A program made the translations under genes and the position numbers. Below the pieces are notes generated by a model. The model searched no databases and was not told the DNA's origin. It saw only the letters and a program-made list of their open reading frames with translations. From NCBI RefSeq assembly GCF_003688495.1, contig NZ_REFH01000014.1, positions 36,347 through 100,346 on the forward strand: a stretch of DNA of 64,000 nucleotides, read 5' to 3'. This stretch comes from Flavobacterium weaverense. Its GTDB lineage: Bacteria; Bacteroidota; Bacteroidia; Flavobacteriales; Flavobacteriaceae. How positions within the stretch are numbered: the first letter of the stretch is position 1; each line of letters opens with the position of its first letter. Below are positions 27,475-37,025 of the stretch, piece by piece.

Positions 27475-28931
27475 TTACTCCACTAATACTTTCGTAGTTG
27501 AATTCGAACCATCTTTGGCTTCAATTTTCATTATATATAAACCTTTAGAAAATTTACTTACATCAATCGCTTTAGCCGAATCTTTGAAGTAAACTTGCTG
27601 ACCAGCGACATTAGTTAGCGTTACATTTTTAATATCCATGCCATTATCTGATTGCACGATGTTAATCACGCTATTAGTAGGATTAGGATACACCGAAATA
27701 CCTTGAGTTAAAATATTGTTTTTAGTTGAGAGTAATGAAGTTGAAACATTTATTAATCCAGTTCCTGTCGCTGCGAAATAAGTATCATTTTTATTCGTTG
27801 CAGCTGAGCCATTACTACCCCAAGAACCATTCGCTACCCCTGAACCGCCAAGAGTTAGTTTATCTGCAGTATTTGTAAAAGCAACTAAATTTAATGGTCC
27901 ACCTGTAATATTAAGACTATTGTTTACGCTAATGGGAGCAAATAAAGCAACTCCTATGGCATTGTAAGTTGTTAATGTACTGTAAGCGTTCAACGCGCCG
28001 GTAGGGGTAGGTCCACTAATGTGAACACTTGGTTGAAGCGTAGTTTGAGCAGCCGTACCACTTTACAGCACGGTACCATTGTAGGTAAATGTAGTACAGC
28101 CAATTGCCGGAGCAGTTCCAGTTAATTCCAGAATCCCACCTGCCTCAATACTTACAGTTCCGGCTATATTAGTATTGGCAGAAGTTACTACTCCAGCACA
28201 TACTCCATTTCCAGATCTTGAAGAAATAAGTTTAGCACCTGTTGCAATAGTAAAAGAACCGCCTGCAGCAGTTGCTTGACTAGAATTTGTACTAATAGTT
28301 CCACTATTTATGCTATATGTTGCACCTTTGGTACCGCTATTAAGAGTACCTATCGCTCCTAAATCTAAAGCACAAACCACATTACCTTGAGCACCGCCAC
28401 TTCCAAATTCACCAGAATTAATAATAGTTCTTGTACCTCCTAGAAATGACAAAGAACCTGTACTTGTAGTAATCATTGAAGTTTGAGTACTTCCTGTACT
28501 TGTTCCCACATAAAAGGGTGTCGTTCCATCAGTAATTGCCGTTGTAATACCAGTGTATGCTCTGATTTTTCCATTCACATTCATTACGTTAGAACCTATA
28601 GAGAGAATTCCTTTTGTACCAATAGCAGATGAATTTATGTGTAAATCTTTGCAAGAAGTATCCTGAGTAAGGTTCACTTTATGACTAGCTTGAATATATA
28701 CAACGTTTGCAGTACCAGGTAAAAAAGTTGCATCCGCCTAAACGCCTCCAGTTCTTGTCTGCCAAGTAGCTAAATCACTCCAGTTACCAGTTGGTACTGC
28801 AGATCGATAATCACCATCAGCTACTGTTTGAGCATGCCCCATAATGCTATTAGTGAAGAAAAGAAACATTAAACATACTCGGTATAAATGAGTTAATCCC
28901 CTTTGCGTATTGAGTATTTTTTTTTTTTCAT
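27475..28931 (-). pseudogene. Broken gene for a secreted T9SS protein (frameshift plus two stops)
   Basis: One continuous protein can be read on the minus strand if three lesions are ignored. The ATG at 28931 is followed by twelve A (28917-28928), which puts the start out of frame; ten or thirteen A would give a normal signal peptide ending TNSIMGHAQ. In the corrected frame there is TAG at 28738-28740 (GGV*ADATF) and TAA at 28063-28065 (NGTVL*SGTAAQ). Both stops can arise by one transition (TGG to TAG, CAA to TAA). The remainder encodes Gly/Thr/Ser-rich, probably beta-rich sequence (NWSDLATWQTRTGG near the start) and a C-terminal T9SS sorting domain (ISVYPNPTNSVINI to KVLVE). Function is unknown; a surface protein serving the lyases is a guess. 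Confidence 0.8.
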
Positions 28932-29059
28932 AATTTTGATTTTTTTAAGTTATATTTATAAAGTTAAAATTGATTTTGAAGGCTAGTTCTTTAAAAGGCT
29001 CAAGATTTTTTTTAAATAAATCATACTGCTTATTTTAATGCTATTGCTTAATTTACATC

Positions 29060-29073
29060 TGTTCGAGAGCATA
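29060..29073 (-). promoter_or_regulatory. Degenerate copy of the lyase-gene operator
   Basis: TGTTCGAGAGCATA matches the reverse form of the lyase operator (TGTTCTCGAGCACA) at 11 of 14 positions. It lies 129 bases before the start codon of the broken T9SS gene, on the upstream side as at the two lyase genes. Weak alone, but its position makes it worth listing. Confidence 0.4.
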
Positions 29074-29153
29074 CATTATTTATTATAGTACAAAATAATA
29101 TTTATATAATGATATTTCATATAAACTTCTAATAGTTCACATGAATTTGATTT

Positions 29154-29188
29154 AATTGATTTTTTTAATTGATTTTTTTAATTGATTA
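29154..29188. repeat. 13-bp tandem repeat at the lyase stop codon
   Basis: AATTGATTTTTTT occurs twice in tandem (29154-29166, 29167-29179), followed by a third partial copy that runs into the stop codon of the PL8 gene. It probably arose by slippage. It may act as weak 3' flanking sequence; it is not a hairpin. Confidence 0.75.
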
Positions 29189-32100
29189 CTTTTTAATAAT
29201 CAGCTTTTTAGTAACTGTTCGATTATCGTCAAGTTGTAATTTTAAAAAATATATACCTTCTTGTATGTTGGAGACGTTTATCTGATTTCCAGGCTTATCA
29301 ACTGTTTTTATCTGCTGACCCAACATAGATATAATAGTTGCTGTTTTAACATTATTACTTTCAATACCATTGATAGTAAGAATGTCTTTAGCAGGATTAG
29401 GAAAAATTGTTATACCTGATTTATCAAATTCTTGCGTGCTTAATATCGCATTAGTTAATATTATTTCTTTTGCCAATCCATCAACAAGTGTAAACTCAAT
29501 AACAGTTTTAGTAGAGTTGGAAGATACTAATTGGACACCAGGATAAGAAGTGCTTAATGACCATTCTCCTAGAAGTGTAACCTGTCTCGTTGTTTGTGGT
29601 TTAGGAGTCCTGGCTTGGTATACAAATCCAAGATCAGGATTGTCAATAGACAGTAGTAAAGAACTATTTGCTTGATCGAACTGTGTCATCAATAAACACG
29701 AACCATTTACTTCGTTAACAAAATTATAAGTTAAATTGGTGGCTGCATTAAAAAATGCATATCCCCAAATCTTTTTTGCAATGTGCTCAACAATATGCGC
29801 AGTAGCATTTTTCTGGTGAACTATGTATGGTTTATTTGAACTTTGAATTGCCAAGTCTAGTGCCTGCATTTCAGAGGAGTTGCTACTAGGTTTTAAAACG
29901 TATTCATAACCTTTGTTAGTAGGATTAGCACCGTGATTAATATACCCAGTCCAGTAATCAACTATTGGATTAGTTGGAGCACTAAGAGTTAGCGAACTTG
30001 TCCAAGTTTGATTTTGGTTAGGAGTTTGTTGCGCTTCTTTTTTTATAACAATATTGTCGTTACCAGAAACTAGATAAAATCCTGTTCCATAGTTATCTAC
30101 AAAATAATTATTTGCGCTTGCACCACTATAACTCATTGTTCCTGAGGTTTCTGTTGTTCCGTTAGTATTTACGCTAAATCCTTTATTATTCATTCGTTGG
30201 AACAAAGTTGTTATTGTTTCATTGGATCCTGAGCCACTATTAGTAATCCCTGAACCCAAACAAACAATAATATCATCGAAGAAAAAATTAGATTTTTTGA
30301 ATGTAAAAGTACTGTTGTGGTTTTTTACTCCAGCGCTATAGTTAGTTTTAAATCCTTGGTTTGCATCTTCTTGGAAATCCATTGCAAACATTCCAAAATT
30401 GCCATGAATTGCATTTAATAATTCACTATTTTTATTTTTTAAGCTTATGGATCCAACAAATCTTTTTTGCTGCCTTTCGTCTAAGCGTGACCATTCTCCA
30501 TGTAATTTGTCCCAAGGCAACTTGATTACAGTTGTACCAGGATTGAAATTCCAATCCCATGCAGAAGACGACGTATTAATAGTAAGATCTTGACCATTTC
30601 CATCTGTCTTGTTGCCTGGATAAATAACTTCTAATGCGCCATAACTTTGGTAACGACCATATCTATTCTGGTTTTCGTATGCCTCAGCTCCCCACATATT
30701 ATCTGAAAATCCTTTAGTAAATACTAGCGTTTTTGTGTTCTCGTATCTAAACGCACCGGCCATTGCATGATTAAATTGGAAAAAACCACTTTCAAAAGCT
30801 GCTTTTGTGCTGTAGTTAAATTGTGAGTCTACTCCAAATATCCTATTATATATTCCTGCAAGAACTGGATCAGCTGTTGATAATCCTAAAATAGAGCCAC
30901 CTGCAATGGCTAATTTTTTAAATTGATCTTTAGATAATGGATTCGTTCTGTTTTGAGGGTTTCGTCCTGCTGTCGACATAGCTTGAGTACCCGTACGTTG
31001 AGTACCTGTTGGGTTTGGAGTTCCAGTAAAAAAATAGTCGTTGGACTGTATATACTGAGCGTAAAAAGCATCACGAAAAACCTTGTAATTTTCTTGTTCT
31101 ACTTGAAAATCCGTTGCGCTTAAATAGGATAGAATATCAGCGGCAGCATTAAAAGAATACATATAATTATTGTAAGCAACCCAATGGTGAAAGCCTGTGC
31201 CATCTTGTTTTATACCGTCTGCGCTTCCTACTGTGTAACTGAAAAAACGATTCATGAAACGTTTGTATGCACGCATGTATCGGTAACGTTCGTCTGGGGT
31301 ATCTTGCCATAAACTATATGCTAACATAACATCTCCAATGCCGTATACCAAATCTGTGATAATTGTACCATTAGCTTGTTGATAAGTAGAGTCATAACCT
31401 GGAACCCAAAAATGCGCAAAGTCTTCAGAATGTTTGTAAAGTGTGTAGGCAAATAGATTTTGTACTTGTGGATCTAGAATATCTTTAACTAAAACAGTTG
31501 GTCTAGCAAAATCTTCATAATCATACAATTGAACATCTATAGGGAATGGAGGAGTAGTGCCCACATTTTTTTCACAAAATTGTTTTGAAACCCACCAAAC
31601 CGTATTGTTGAATTTAGTTTTGATGTCTCTAGGGTCTGGATTAGGTGGATTAGATTTTAAATATTGTGCAAAAGTTTTTAAAAATGTCAAGCCTTGAAAA
31701 GAAGTTAAAGTTTTACCGTTAATAGTTCCGCCTGATACAACTATATTTAAAGCGTCATAAGCAGTTACAGCATTATCCATGTTTATTATACTGGGTGCAG
31801 AAGTCCCTAAATAATTATCAGAAAACTTTCTTACACTCAGTTTAATTTGGTCTTCAATAACTGTACTCGAAGTTATTAACGGTAAGTCCGGATAAATTGT
31901 AAATGGGCAAGACCCAGCTACTGTTATATTATCTGCTAAAATTAAATTATCAATAGCGAAGTCTCTAGCTGTTGCGCCATCATCGTTTCTGATATATCGT
32001 ATTTGCAACTCGCCACCATTGTCTCCAGCTGTTGGAGTGTAGTTTAGTACAGTTTTTAAAGCTGGAGAGGTTTTTGAAGCATACTGAATGTTTGGCGATG

Positions 32101-32446
32101 CTGTATTTAAATTTGTGTAAATAGTATTATTTTTCCTCCACAATTCAATTTTTAAGGACACAAAAGACAAATTGGGGTTGTAAGTATAGGTGCTAATTGA
32201 TATTGCTTTCCCTTTTTGCATAGCACCACCAAATGTATAAGCGGCTCCTTGTCCTACAACAACTGACTGGCCGTTTACTAATAAGGCACCATCTGCAATA
32301 CCATCTCCATTATCTCCATCGCTAAATACCGTACTTAAAATTGTATTTCCAATTGCACTCCAAGATCCAGAAGTTGTATTTACTTGCGCGAAGGTGCTAG
32401 TAGTTATTAATAATAATAGTAGTAATAAAGTGTAAAGTTGTTTCAT
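29186..32446 (-). CDS. Secreted PL8-type polysaccharide lyase with T9SS sorting domain
   Basis: 1086 residues. Signal peptide about 1-20 (ITTSTFA/Q), an N-terminal beta-sandwich region (about 22-175, RDFAIDNLILADN), then the PL8 helical toroid and beta-sandwich domains. Catalytic candidates: H421 and Y428 (GFHHWVAYNNYMY), R495 (TAGRNPQNRTN) and E588 (WGAEAYENQNRYGRYQ), with spacing H+7=Y as in the other lyase. The conserved block SSAWDWNFNPGTTVIKLPW follows. The C-terminus (about 1004-1086, ITIFPNPAKDILTI to KKLIIKK) is a type A sorting domain, so the enzyme is exported through T9SS to the surface or medium. It should make the first extracellular cuts, with the other lyase acting on shorter chains inside. 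Substrate specificity cannot be read. Confidence 0.85.
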   Translation of the reverse strand: MKQLYTLLLLLLLITTSTFAQVNTTSGSWSAIGNTILSTVFSDGDNGDGIADGALLVNGQSVVVGQGAAYTFGGAMQKGKAISISTYTYNPNLSFVSLKIELWRKNNTIYTNLNTASPNIQYASKTSPALKTVLNYTPTAGDNGGELQIRYIRNDDGATARDFAIDNLILADNITVAGSCPFTIYPDLPLITSSTVIEDQIKLSVRKFSDNYLGTSAPSIINMDNAVTAYDALNIVVSGGTINGKTLTSFQGLTFLKTFAQYLKSNPPNPDPRDIKTKFNNTVWWVSKQFCEKNVGTTPPFPIDVQLYDYEDFARPTVLVKDILDPQVQNLFAYTLYKHSEDFAHFWVPGYDSTYQQANGTIITDLVYGIGDVMLAYSLWQDTPDERYRYMRAYKRFMNRFFSYTVGSADGIKQDGTGFHHWVAYNNYMYSFNAAADILSYLSATDFQVEQENYKVFRDAFYAQYIQSNDYFFTGTPNPTGTQRTGTQAMSTAGRNPQNRTNPLSKDQFKKLAIAGGSILGLSTADPVLAGIYNRIFGVDSQFNYSTKAAFESGFFQFNHAMAGAFRYENTKTLVFTKGFSDNMWGAEAYENQNRYGRYQSYGALEVIYPGNKTDGNGQDLTINTSSSAWDWNFNPGTTVIKLPWDKLHGEWSRLDERQQKRFVGSISLKNKNSELLNAIHGNFGMFAMDFQEDANQGFKTNYSAGVKNHNSTFTFKKSNFFFDDIIVCLGSGITNSGSGSNETITTLFQRMNNKGFSVNTNGTTETSGTMSYSGASANNYFVDNYGTGFYLVSGNDNIVIKKEAQQTPNQNQTWTSSLTLSAPTNPIVDYWTGYINHGANPTNKGYEYVLKPSSNSSEMQALDLAIQSSNKPYIVHQKNATAHIVEHIAKKIWGYAFFNAATNLTYNFVNEVNGSCLLMTQFDQANSSLLLSIDNPDLGFVYQARTPKPQTTRQVTLLGEWSLSTSYPGVQLVSSNSTKTVIEFTLVDGLAKEIILTNAILSTQEFDKSGITIFPNPAKDILTINGIESNNVKTATIISMLGQQIKTVDKPGNQINVSNIQEGIYFLKLQLDDNRTVTKKLIIKK

Positions 32447-32660
32447 TTCTGATTATTTAAGGTATTATTTTGTTCAATATTTTTTTAAATGCTTGACTGC
32501 TCTTATTCTTTTAATCATTTAATTATGTAAGAAAATATCTTTTAAATATTATGCTTATATTATAGCTATTATTAGTAATTATATCTTTTTTTTTAACAGT
32601 AAAATTCATTTAAATGGATTTTATCTAACAAATGTATATAAAGATAATTTTAAAGACAAG

Positions 32661-32691
32661 CAAAAGTAAAAAAAAATGTGCTCGAGAACAT
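32661..32691 (-). promoter_or_regulatory. Lyase promoter: -7 box next to palindromic operator
   Basis: On the minus strand, TACTTTTG (32661-32668) fits TAnnTTTG exactly, and ATGTGCTCGAGAACAT (32676-32691) lies seven bases upstream of it, identical to 27316-27331. A second consensus box, TACATTTG, is at 32629-32636. Either would give a leader of about 180-220 bases. Operator next to box matches the logic seen at the susC genes, but the operator sequence is different. Confidence 0.55.
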
Positions 32692-33240
32692 ATTTTTATT
32701 TCGAAGGCAATGTTAACACCTTTAAATAAATACAATAATTGTTTAAAAAGTTTAATGTGCTGACCCTAAACAATTTATTCAAGTAAAAAGAGAACATACT
32801 ACTTTCTAGTATTTTGATTATAATATTTCTGAATAATGAAAATCGATTCTACTCAAATGCTATTTAGTAATGAAATTTGAGTTTTAGTAGATACCTCTGT
32901 ATTTTGGAATACATTGAATTAAGTAAACCTTCTGTATTAGAAACTATTTTGAATAAAGAATCGAAATTTGACTCATTATAATTTATAATTTAAAAATAGA
33001 AGGGATGAGTTTTTAATTTTTCTATAAAAGATTTAACAGAATTGATTTTTAACCCAAAATTAAATTTGAAAGGTTTATCTCTGGTATAGATTTTTTTTAT
33101 CCTTTGTAGAATGATAGAATACCAATGTAAAAGTTTATAAGAAGATAGTTTATTTTAATACCATAAAAAAAACAATCCTAAACAAGATGATATTCCTTAA
33201 TATTTGTATGAATAAGATTTAGTCTAATGAAGGAGTTATT
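32692..33240. other. Intergenic stretch at the PUL border
   Basis: About 550 AT-rich bases between the last PUL promoter and the DUF6642-like gene. I see no credible reading frame, hairpin terminator or repeat in it. It marks the edge of the carbohydrate locus. Confidence 0.45.
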
Positions 33241-33801
33241 TTAGTAATAAAGCCGGAAATCAAGGAGTTTGCACATCGCATAGAATTTCTGATGTAATTC
33301 TTCAACAACTTGAATTAAATCATCGTCCTCTTGACATAAGCTAAAAAACACTTTATCGAGATGAATACTACTTACATTATCAAATTCTGCTCCATAACCT
33401 GAAATAGCACGTGCTCCAGTTACGTCAATAAAATACTGTGCTTCATCGTTACTTAAGTCTAAAACTTTTTCATTTGCAAAATGTACAATTTTGCCTTTTA
33501 ATTTCCCTTCAAAAATTTCCGCTATTTCTTCCAGACTGTAATAATAATCGTGAATACAAATAGAGTTTTCTTGGCCTTGCATTACTAAATAGATGATTTC
33601 GTAATCTTTAAAATTATGATCATCGTACAATAAAGCGCCTAAACTTTCTTCTAATCCTTCAATAGTATCACAAGTTTTATAAATACTTGTTACACCTTGA
33701 TTCATGGCTAATAGTTCCAAATGTTCAACTACTTCAGTGGTGGTATGAGTTTCTATGTCTGGGACGGCTTCGAGGCAGAAAATAAATTTATCCTGATCCA
33801 T
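33241..33801 (-). CDS. DUF6642-like protein, caspase-like fold suspected
   Basis: 186 residues, acidic, no signal peptide or membrane helix. It resembles the DUF6642 group from memory. The order YEIIYLVMQGQENSICI, then YYYSLEEIAEIFEGKLKGKIVHFANEKVL, then FIDVTGARAISGYGAEFD looks like the caspase-like proteins in which a His follows the first strand and a Cys follows IVHF. Here those places hold Gln and Asn/Glu, so if the fold is right the protein is not a peptidase. It stands alone: upstream is the PUL border, downstream (in map order) the polymerase genes, all on the same strand with 170 bases between. Function unknown. Confidence 0.45.
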   Translation of the reverse strand: MDQDKFIFCLEAVPDIETHTTTEVVEHLELLAMNQGVTSIYKTCDTIEGLEESLGALLYDDHNFKDYEIIYLVMQGQENSICIHDYYYSLEEIAEIFEGKLKGKIVHFANEKVLDLSNDEAQYFIDVTGARAISGYGAEFDNVSSIHLDKVFFSLCQEDDDLIQVVEELHQKFYAMCKLLDFRLYY

Positions 33802-33971
33802 TTTATTGTTTTAAGGGGCTTTTATGCTAAGAACAAATATATGTTTTATGATGGAAAAGTGCTAATGTTCTTCCTCCAAAACCAACGATTTACAGCAATA
33901 TATAATGAAATAGAATAACTTGTTAATTGGTGAAATATTCTCATTTTCACTTCTATTCTTAATTTAAAACC

Positions 33972-36900
33972 TTATTTAATACTCATCTTATGTCTAGGTA
34001 AATTAATGTCTTGAGGGTAAGGCGCCCGACTAGTCATACTTACATCTTCCTTAATTTGCTGATGGGTTTTGTATTGTCTTTCATTAGAATTCGAATAACG
34101 TGGATCAGGAATGAAAGGCATTTTAGCCATTTTAGAAATAGTAATAGTAGGGAAGTGATAATCGACTTCGACAGTGCCTAATAGTAAATAGCAACCGCCA
34201 CCTTGAAAAGGATATTGCTTTAAACTATTAGGAAAATGTGCTGTGTCAAAAAAGTGTCCTTCAGCATCAACCCAAGTGCCAAAAAACATAGCACCCATTT
34301 TAGTAGGAACGTGTTTTCGAGAGATAAGATAGGCTAGCATTTTGACCGTTTTCTTGTGGTAATGCAATAAATCTTTAGACAACACATCTCCGCGATATTT
34401 CGTTTGCAGTAAGTCAAAAGGCGAACAAGAAACTGGGAAACTCAATAGTTCTATTTCATCAAAAGCATCTTCAAATGGAGAGCGTTCGAGTACCGGTAGC
34501 TCGTATTCCTTAACCGGTTCTTGAATTAACATTAAATTCCGATTTTCAGGTTTAAAATTCACTAATATTAATCTCGCTATAACTAGTAATTGATTTTTTG
34601 TTTGACCCGTAAAATGAAAAGCACCAATGAAAATTAATAATTGAATTCCCTCAATCCCTATTGGAATGCGATTGATAAAATCTTCTAACGATTTGTATTT
34701 TCCATTCTTTTCGCGTTCTAGAACAATATGATGTGCCACTTTGGCTTCAAGCCCTTCTAGATGCATTAAACCCAGAAAAACTTGAATTCCGTAAACAGTT
34801 GCTTCATAATCACTGTTGTTTACGCAAGGAGTATTTATAATTCCACCTGACATTTTTGCTTCGTGTACATACACTTCTGTACGATAGAAACCACCTTGAT
34901 TGTTGATAACTGCCACCATAAATTCTACGGGATAATTCACTTTCAAAAATAAACTTTGATAACTTTCTACGGCATAAGAAGCGGAATGCGCCTTGCAAAA
35001 GGAATAACCTGCAAAGGATTCAATCTGGCGATAAATTTCTTGACTGAGTGCTTCGGGATGCCCTTTTTGTTGGCAACAAGCAAAAAAGTTATCTTTTACT
35101 TTTTGTAAGGCGGCTGCCGAACGTCCTTTGCCACTCATTGCACGTCGCAGAATATCACCATCAGATGCGGGAACTCCTGCAAAGTGAAGCGCAATCTTGA
35201 TAACATCTTCCTGATACACCATAATGCCGTAAGTTTCGCCTAATTGCTCCTTAAAAACGGCATGAAAATATTCGAACTGTTCAGGATGATTGTGCCTGAA
35301 AATATATTCTTTCATCATTCCACTTTGAGCAACACCAGGACGAATGATTGATGATGCGGCTACGAGTGTTTTGTAATTGTCGCATTTTAATCTTCGCAAT
35401 AAACCTCGCATAGCAGGACTTTCTATATAAAAACAGCCAATAGTATTTCCAATACTTAAATAGTCGTTGCACTTTGCTTCATTTTTTGATAATTCGGTGT
35501 CTCGAATATTGATGTCAATACCTCGATTTTTTTTGATCAGTTTTACCGAATCATCGATGTGACCAATACCGCGCTGACTTAAAATATCAAATTTTTCAAA
35601 ACCAATATCCTCAGCAACATGCATGTCAAAAAGTACGATGGGGAATCCTTTAGGAGGCATTTCTAAAACCGTGTAATTTGTAATAGGTTCCTCAGAAATT
35701 AATATGCCACAAGAGTGCATGCTGCGTTGATTGGGATATTTTTCGAGCAACATTCCATATTTTTGTACTAATGCAACTATCGAATTAGTGTCGTGCAGTT
35801 GCATTGGGTTTTTAGCAAGCGCATCCAATTCTTCTTTGGGTAAACCAAAAACTTTCCCGACTTCCCTAAAAATCGAGCGGTATTTAAATTCTACATTGGT
35901 TCCGCAAAAAGCAACATGTTCTCGACCATATCGATTAAAAATATATTCGAGGATTACATCCCGTTCTTTCCAACTCCAATCAATATCAAAATCAGGCGGA
36001 CTTTTGCGGTTGAGGTTTAAGAAACGCTCAAAGTATAAATCGAGTTCAAGCGGACAAATAGCCGTAATTCCTAAACAGTAACTCACAATGCTATTAGCGC
36101 CACTACCGCGACCAATGTGCATAAAACCCATACTATTGCTATATCGAATAATATCCCAAGTGATTAAAAAATAGCCGCTAAATTTCAACTCATGTATAAC
36201 TTTTAATTCCTTTTCAACTCTGGCTTTAGCCAATGGATTATTGTTGCCATATTTTTTTATCAATCCTTGATTAGCAAGACTGGTTAGGAGTTGGATATCA
36301 TTATCACTACTCTCCGTATAATTAATTTTATTTTTTGGTGTTTTAAAATCAAATTCAAAGTTGCATTCTTCAATGATATTTTCTGTATTTTTAATAATTT
36401 GTGGATATTCACTAAACTTCATTAGCAACTCTTCTAGCGGAATCATCGTCTCTGAAGTTGTACAATAATCCGCTGGAGTAAGTTTTGATAAAATGATATT
36501 AGTGTCAATAGCCCGCAATATTTTATGTAGGTTAAATTCTTTTTTAGTGCGGAATGTTACCGGTTGCAAAACAACCATTCTATCTACTTTTTGGTTCCAT
36601 TTCGAATGAAAAAGCAACGGAAGTTGTTCAGGACGTATGCCTAAAAATTCAAAATTTAGAAAGTTATCAGGAGCATTTTCGAAAGGATAAATTACAGTCA
36701 CATTTTCAAATTCAGGTGCGCAATTGGGTAGGGGAGTTCCATCAAAATTATGTTTAGTCAAAAACCGATTCATCTCAGCAAGACCTTTTGCATTTTTAGC
36801 TAACCCAATGTAAAGCAGTTTATTATTATATCTAAATTCGATGCCTACGATTGGTTTTATGTTTACCGCTTGGCATTCTTTTATAAAATCATAAATTCCA

Positions 36901-37025
36901 GTAACGGTATTAATATCCGTTAGCGCCATCGCTTTTACATTAGATTGTACCCCAAGTTGCACTAAATCAGTTAATGGAATAGTGCCGTAACGTAGGCTGT
37001 GATAGGAATGACAATTAAGGTACAT
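33972..37025 (-). CDS. DnaE-type DNA polymerase III alpha subunit, short error-prone (ImuC/DnaE2-like) form
   Basis: 1017 residues, shorter than replicative DnaE. It has an N-terminal PHP domain (about 1-220), a C-family polymerase core with SPPDFDIDWSWKERD (D345, D347, D349) and GRGSGANSIVSY (about 306-316), a helix-hairpin-helix region and a C-terminal OB-like part (KTVKMLAYLISRKHVPTKMG). The PHP metal site is degraded: the usual HxH reads N4-C-H6, and the DH after ALT is ALTDIN, so PHP nuclease activity is unlikely. The start overlaps the stop of the Y-family polymerase gene by 11 bases, so both are made together, as in damage-induced mutagenesis cassettes. No ImuA-like gene is next to it. 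Confidence 0.88.
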   Translation of the reverse strand: MYLNCHSYHSLRYGTIPLTDLVQLGVQSNVKAMALTDINTVTGIYDFIKECQAVNIKPIVGIEFRYNNKLLYIGLAKNAKGLAEMNRFLTKHNFDGTPLPNCAPEFENVTVIYPFENAPDNFLNFEFLGIRPEQLPLLFHSKWNQKVDRMVVLQPVTFRTKKEFNLHKILRAIDTNIILSKLTPADYCTTSETMIPLEELLMKFSEYPQIIKNTENIIEECNFEFDFKTPKNKINYTESSDNDIQLLTSLANQGLIKKYGNNNPLAKARVEKELKVIHELKFSGYFLITWDIIRYSNSMGFMHIGRGSGANSIVSYCLGITAICPLELDLYFERFLNLNRKSPPDFDIDWSWKERDVILEYIFNRYGREHVAFCGTNVEFKYRSIFREVGKVFGLPKEELDALAKNPMQLHDTNSIVALVQKYGMLLEKYPNQRSMHSCGILISEEPITNYTVLEMPPKGFPIVLFDMHVAEDIGFEKFDILSQRGIGHIDDSVKLIKKNRGIDINIRDTELSKNEAKCNDYLSIGNTIGCFYIESPAMRGLLRRLKCDNYKTLVAASSIIRPGVAQSGMMKEYIFRHNHPEQFEYFHAVFKEQLGETYGIMVYQEDVIKIALHFAGVPASDGDILRRAMSGKGRSAAALQKVKDNFFACCQQKGHPEALSQEIYRQIESFAGYSFCKAHSASYAVESYQSLFLKVNYPVEFMVAVINNQGGFYRTEVYVHEAKMSGGIINTPCVNNSDYEATVYGIQVFLGLMHLEGLEAKVAHHIVLEREKNGKYKSLEDFINRIPIGIEGIQLLIFIGAFHFTGQTKNQLLVIARLILVNFKPENRNLMLIQEPVKEYELPVLERSPFEDAFDEIELLSFPVSCSPFDLLQTKYRGDVLSKDLLHYHKKTVKMLAYLISRKHVPTKMGAMFFGTWVDAEGHFFDTAHFPNSLKQYPFQGGGCYLLLGTVEVDYHFPTITISKMAKMPFIPDPRYSNSNERQYKTHQQIKEDVSMTSRAPYPQDINLPRHKMSIK

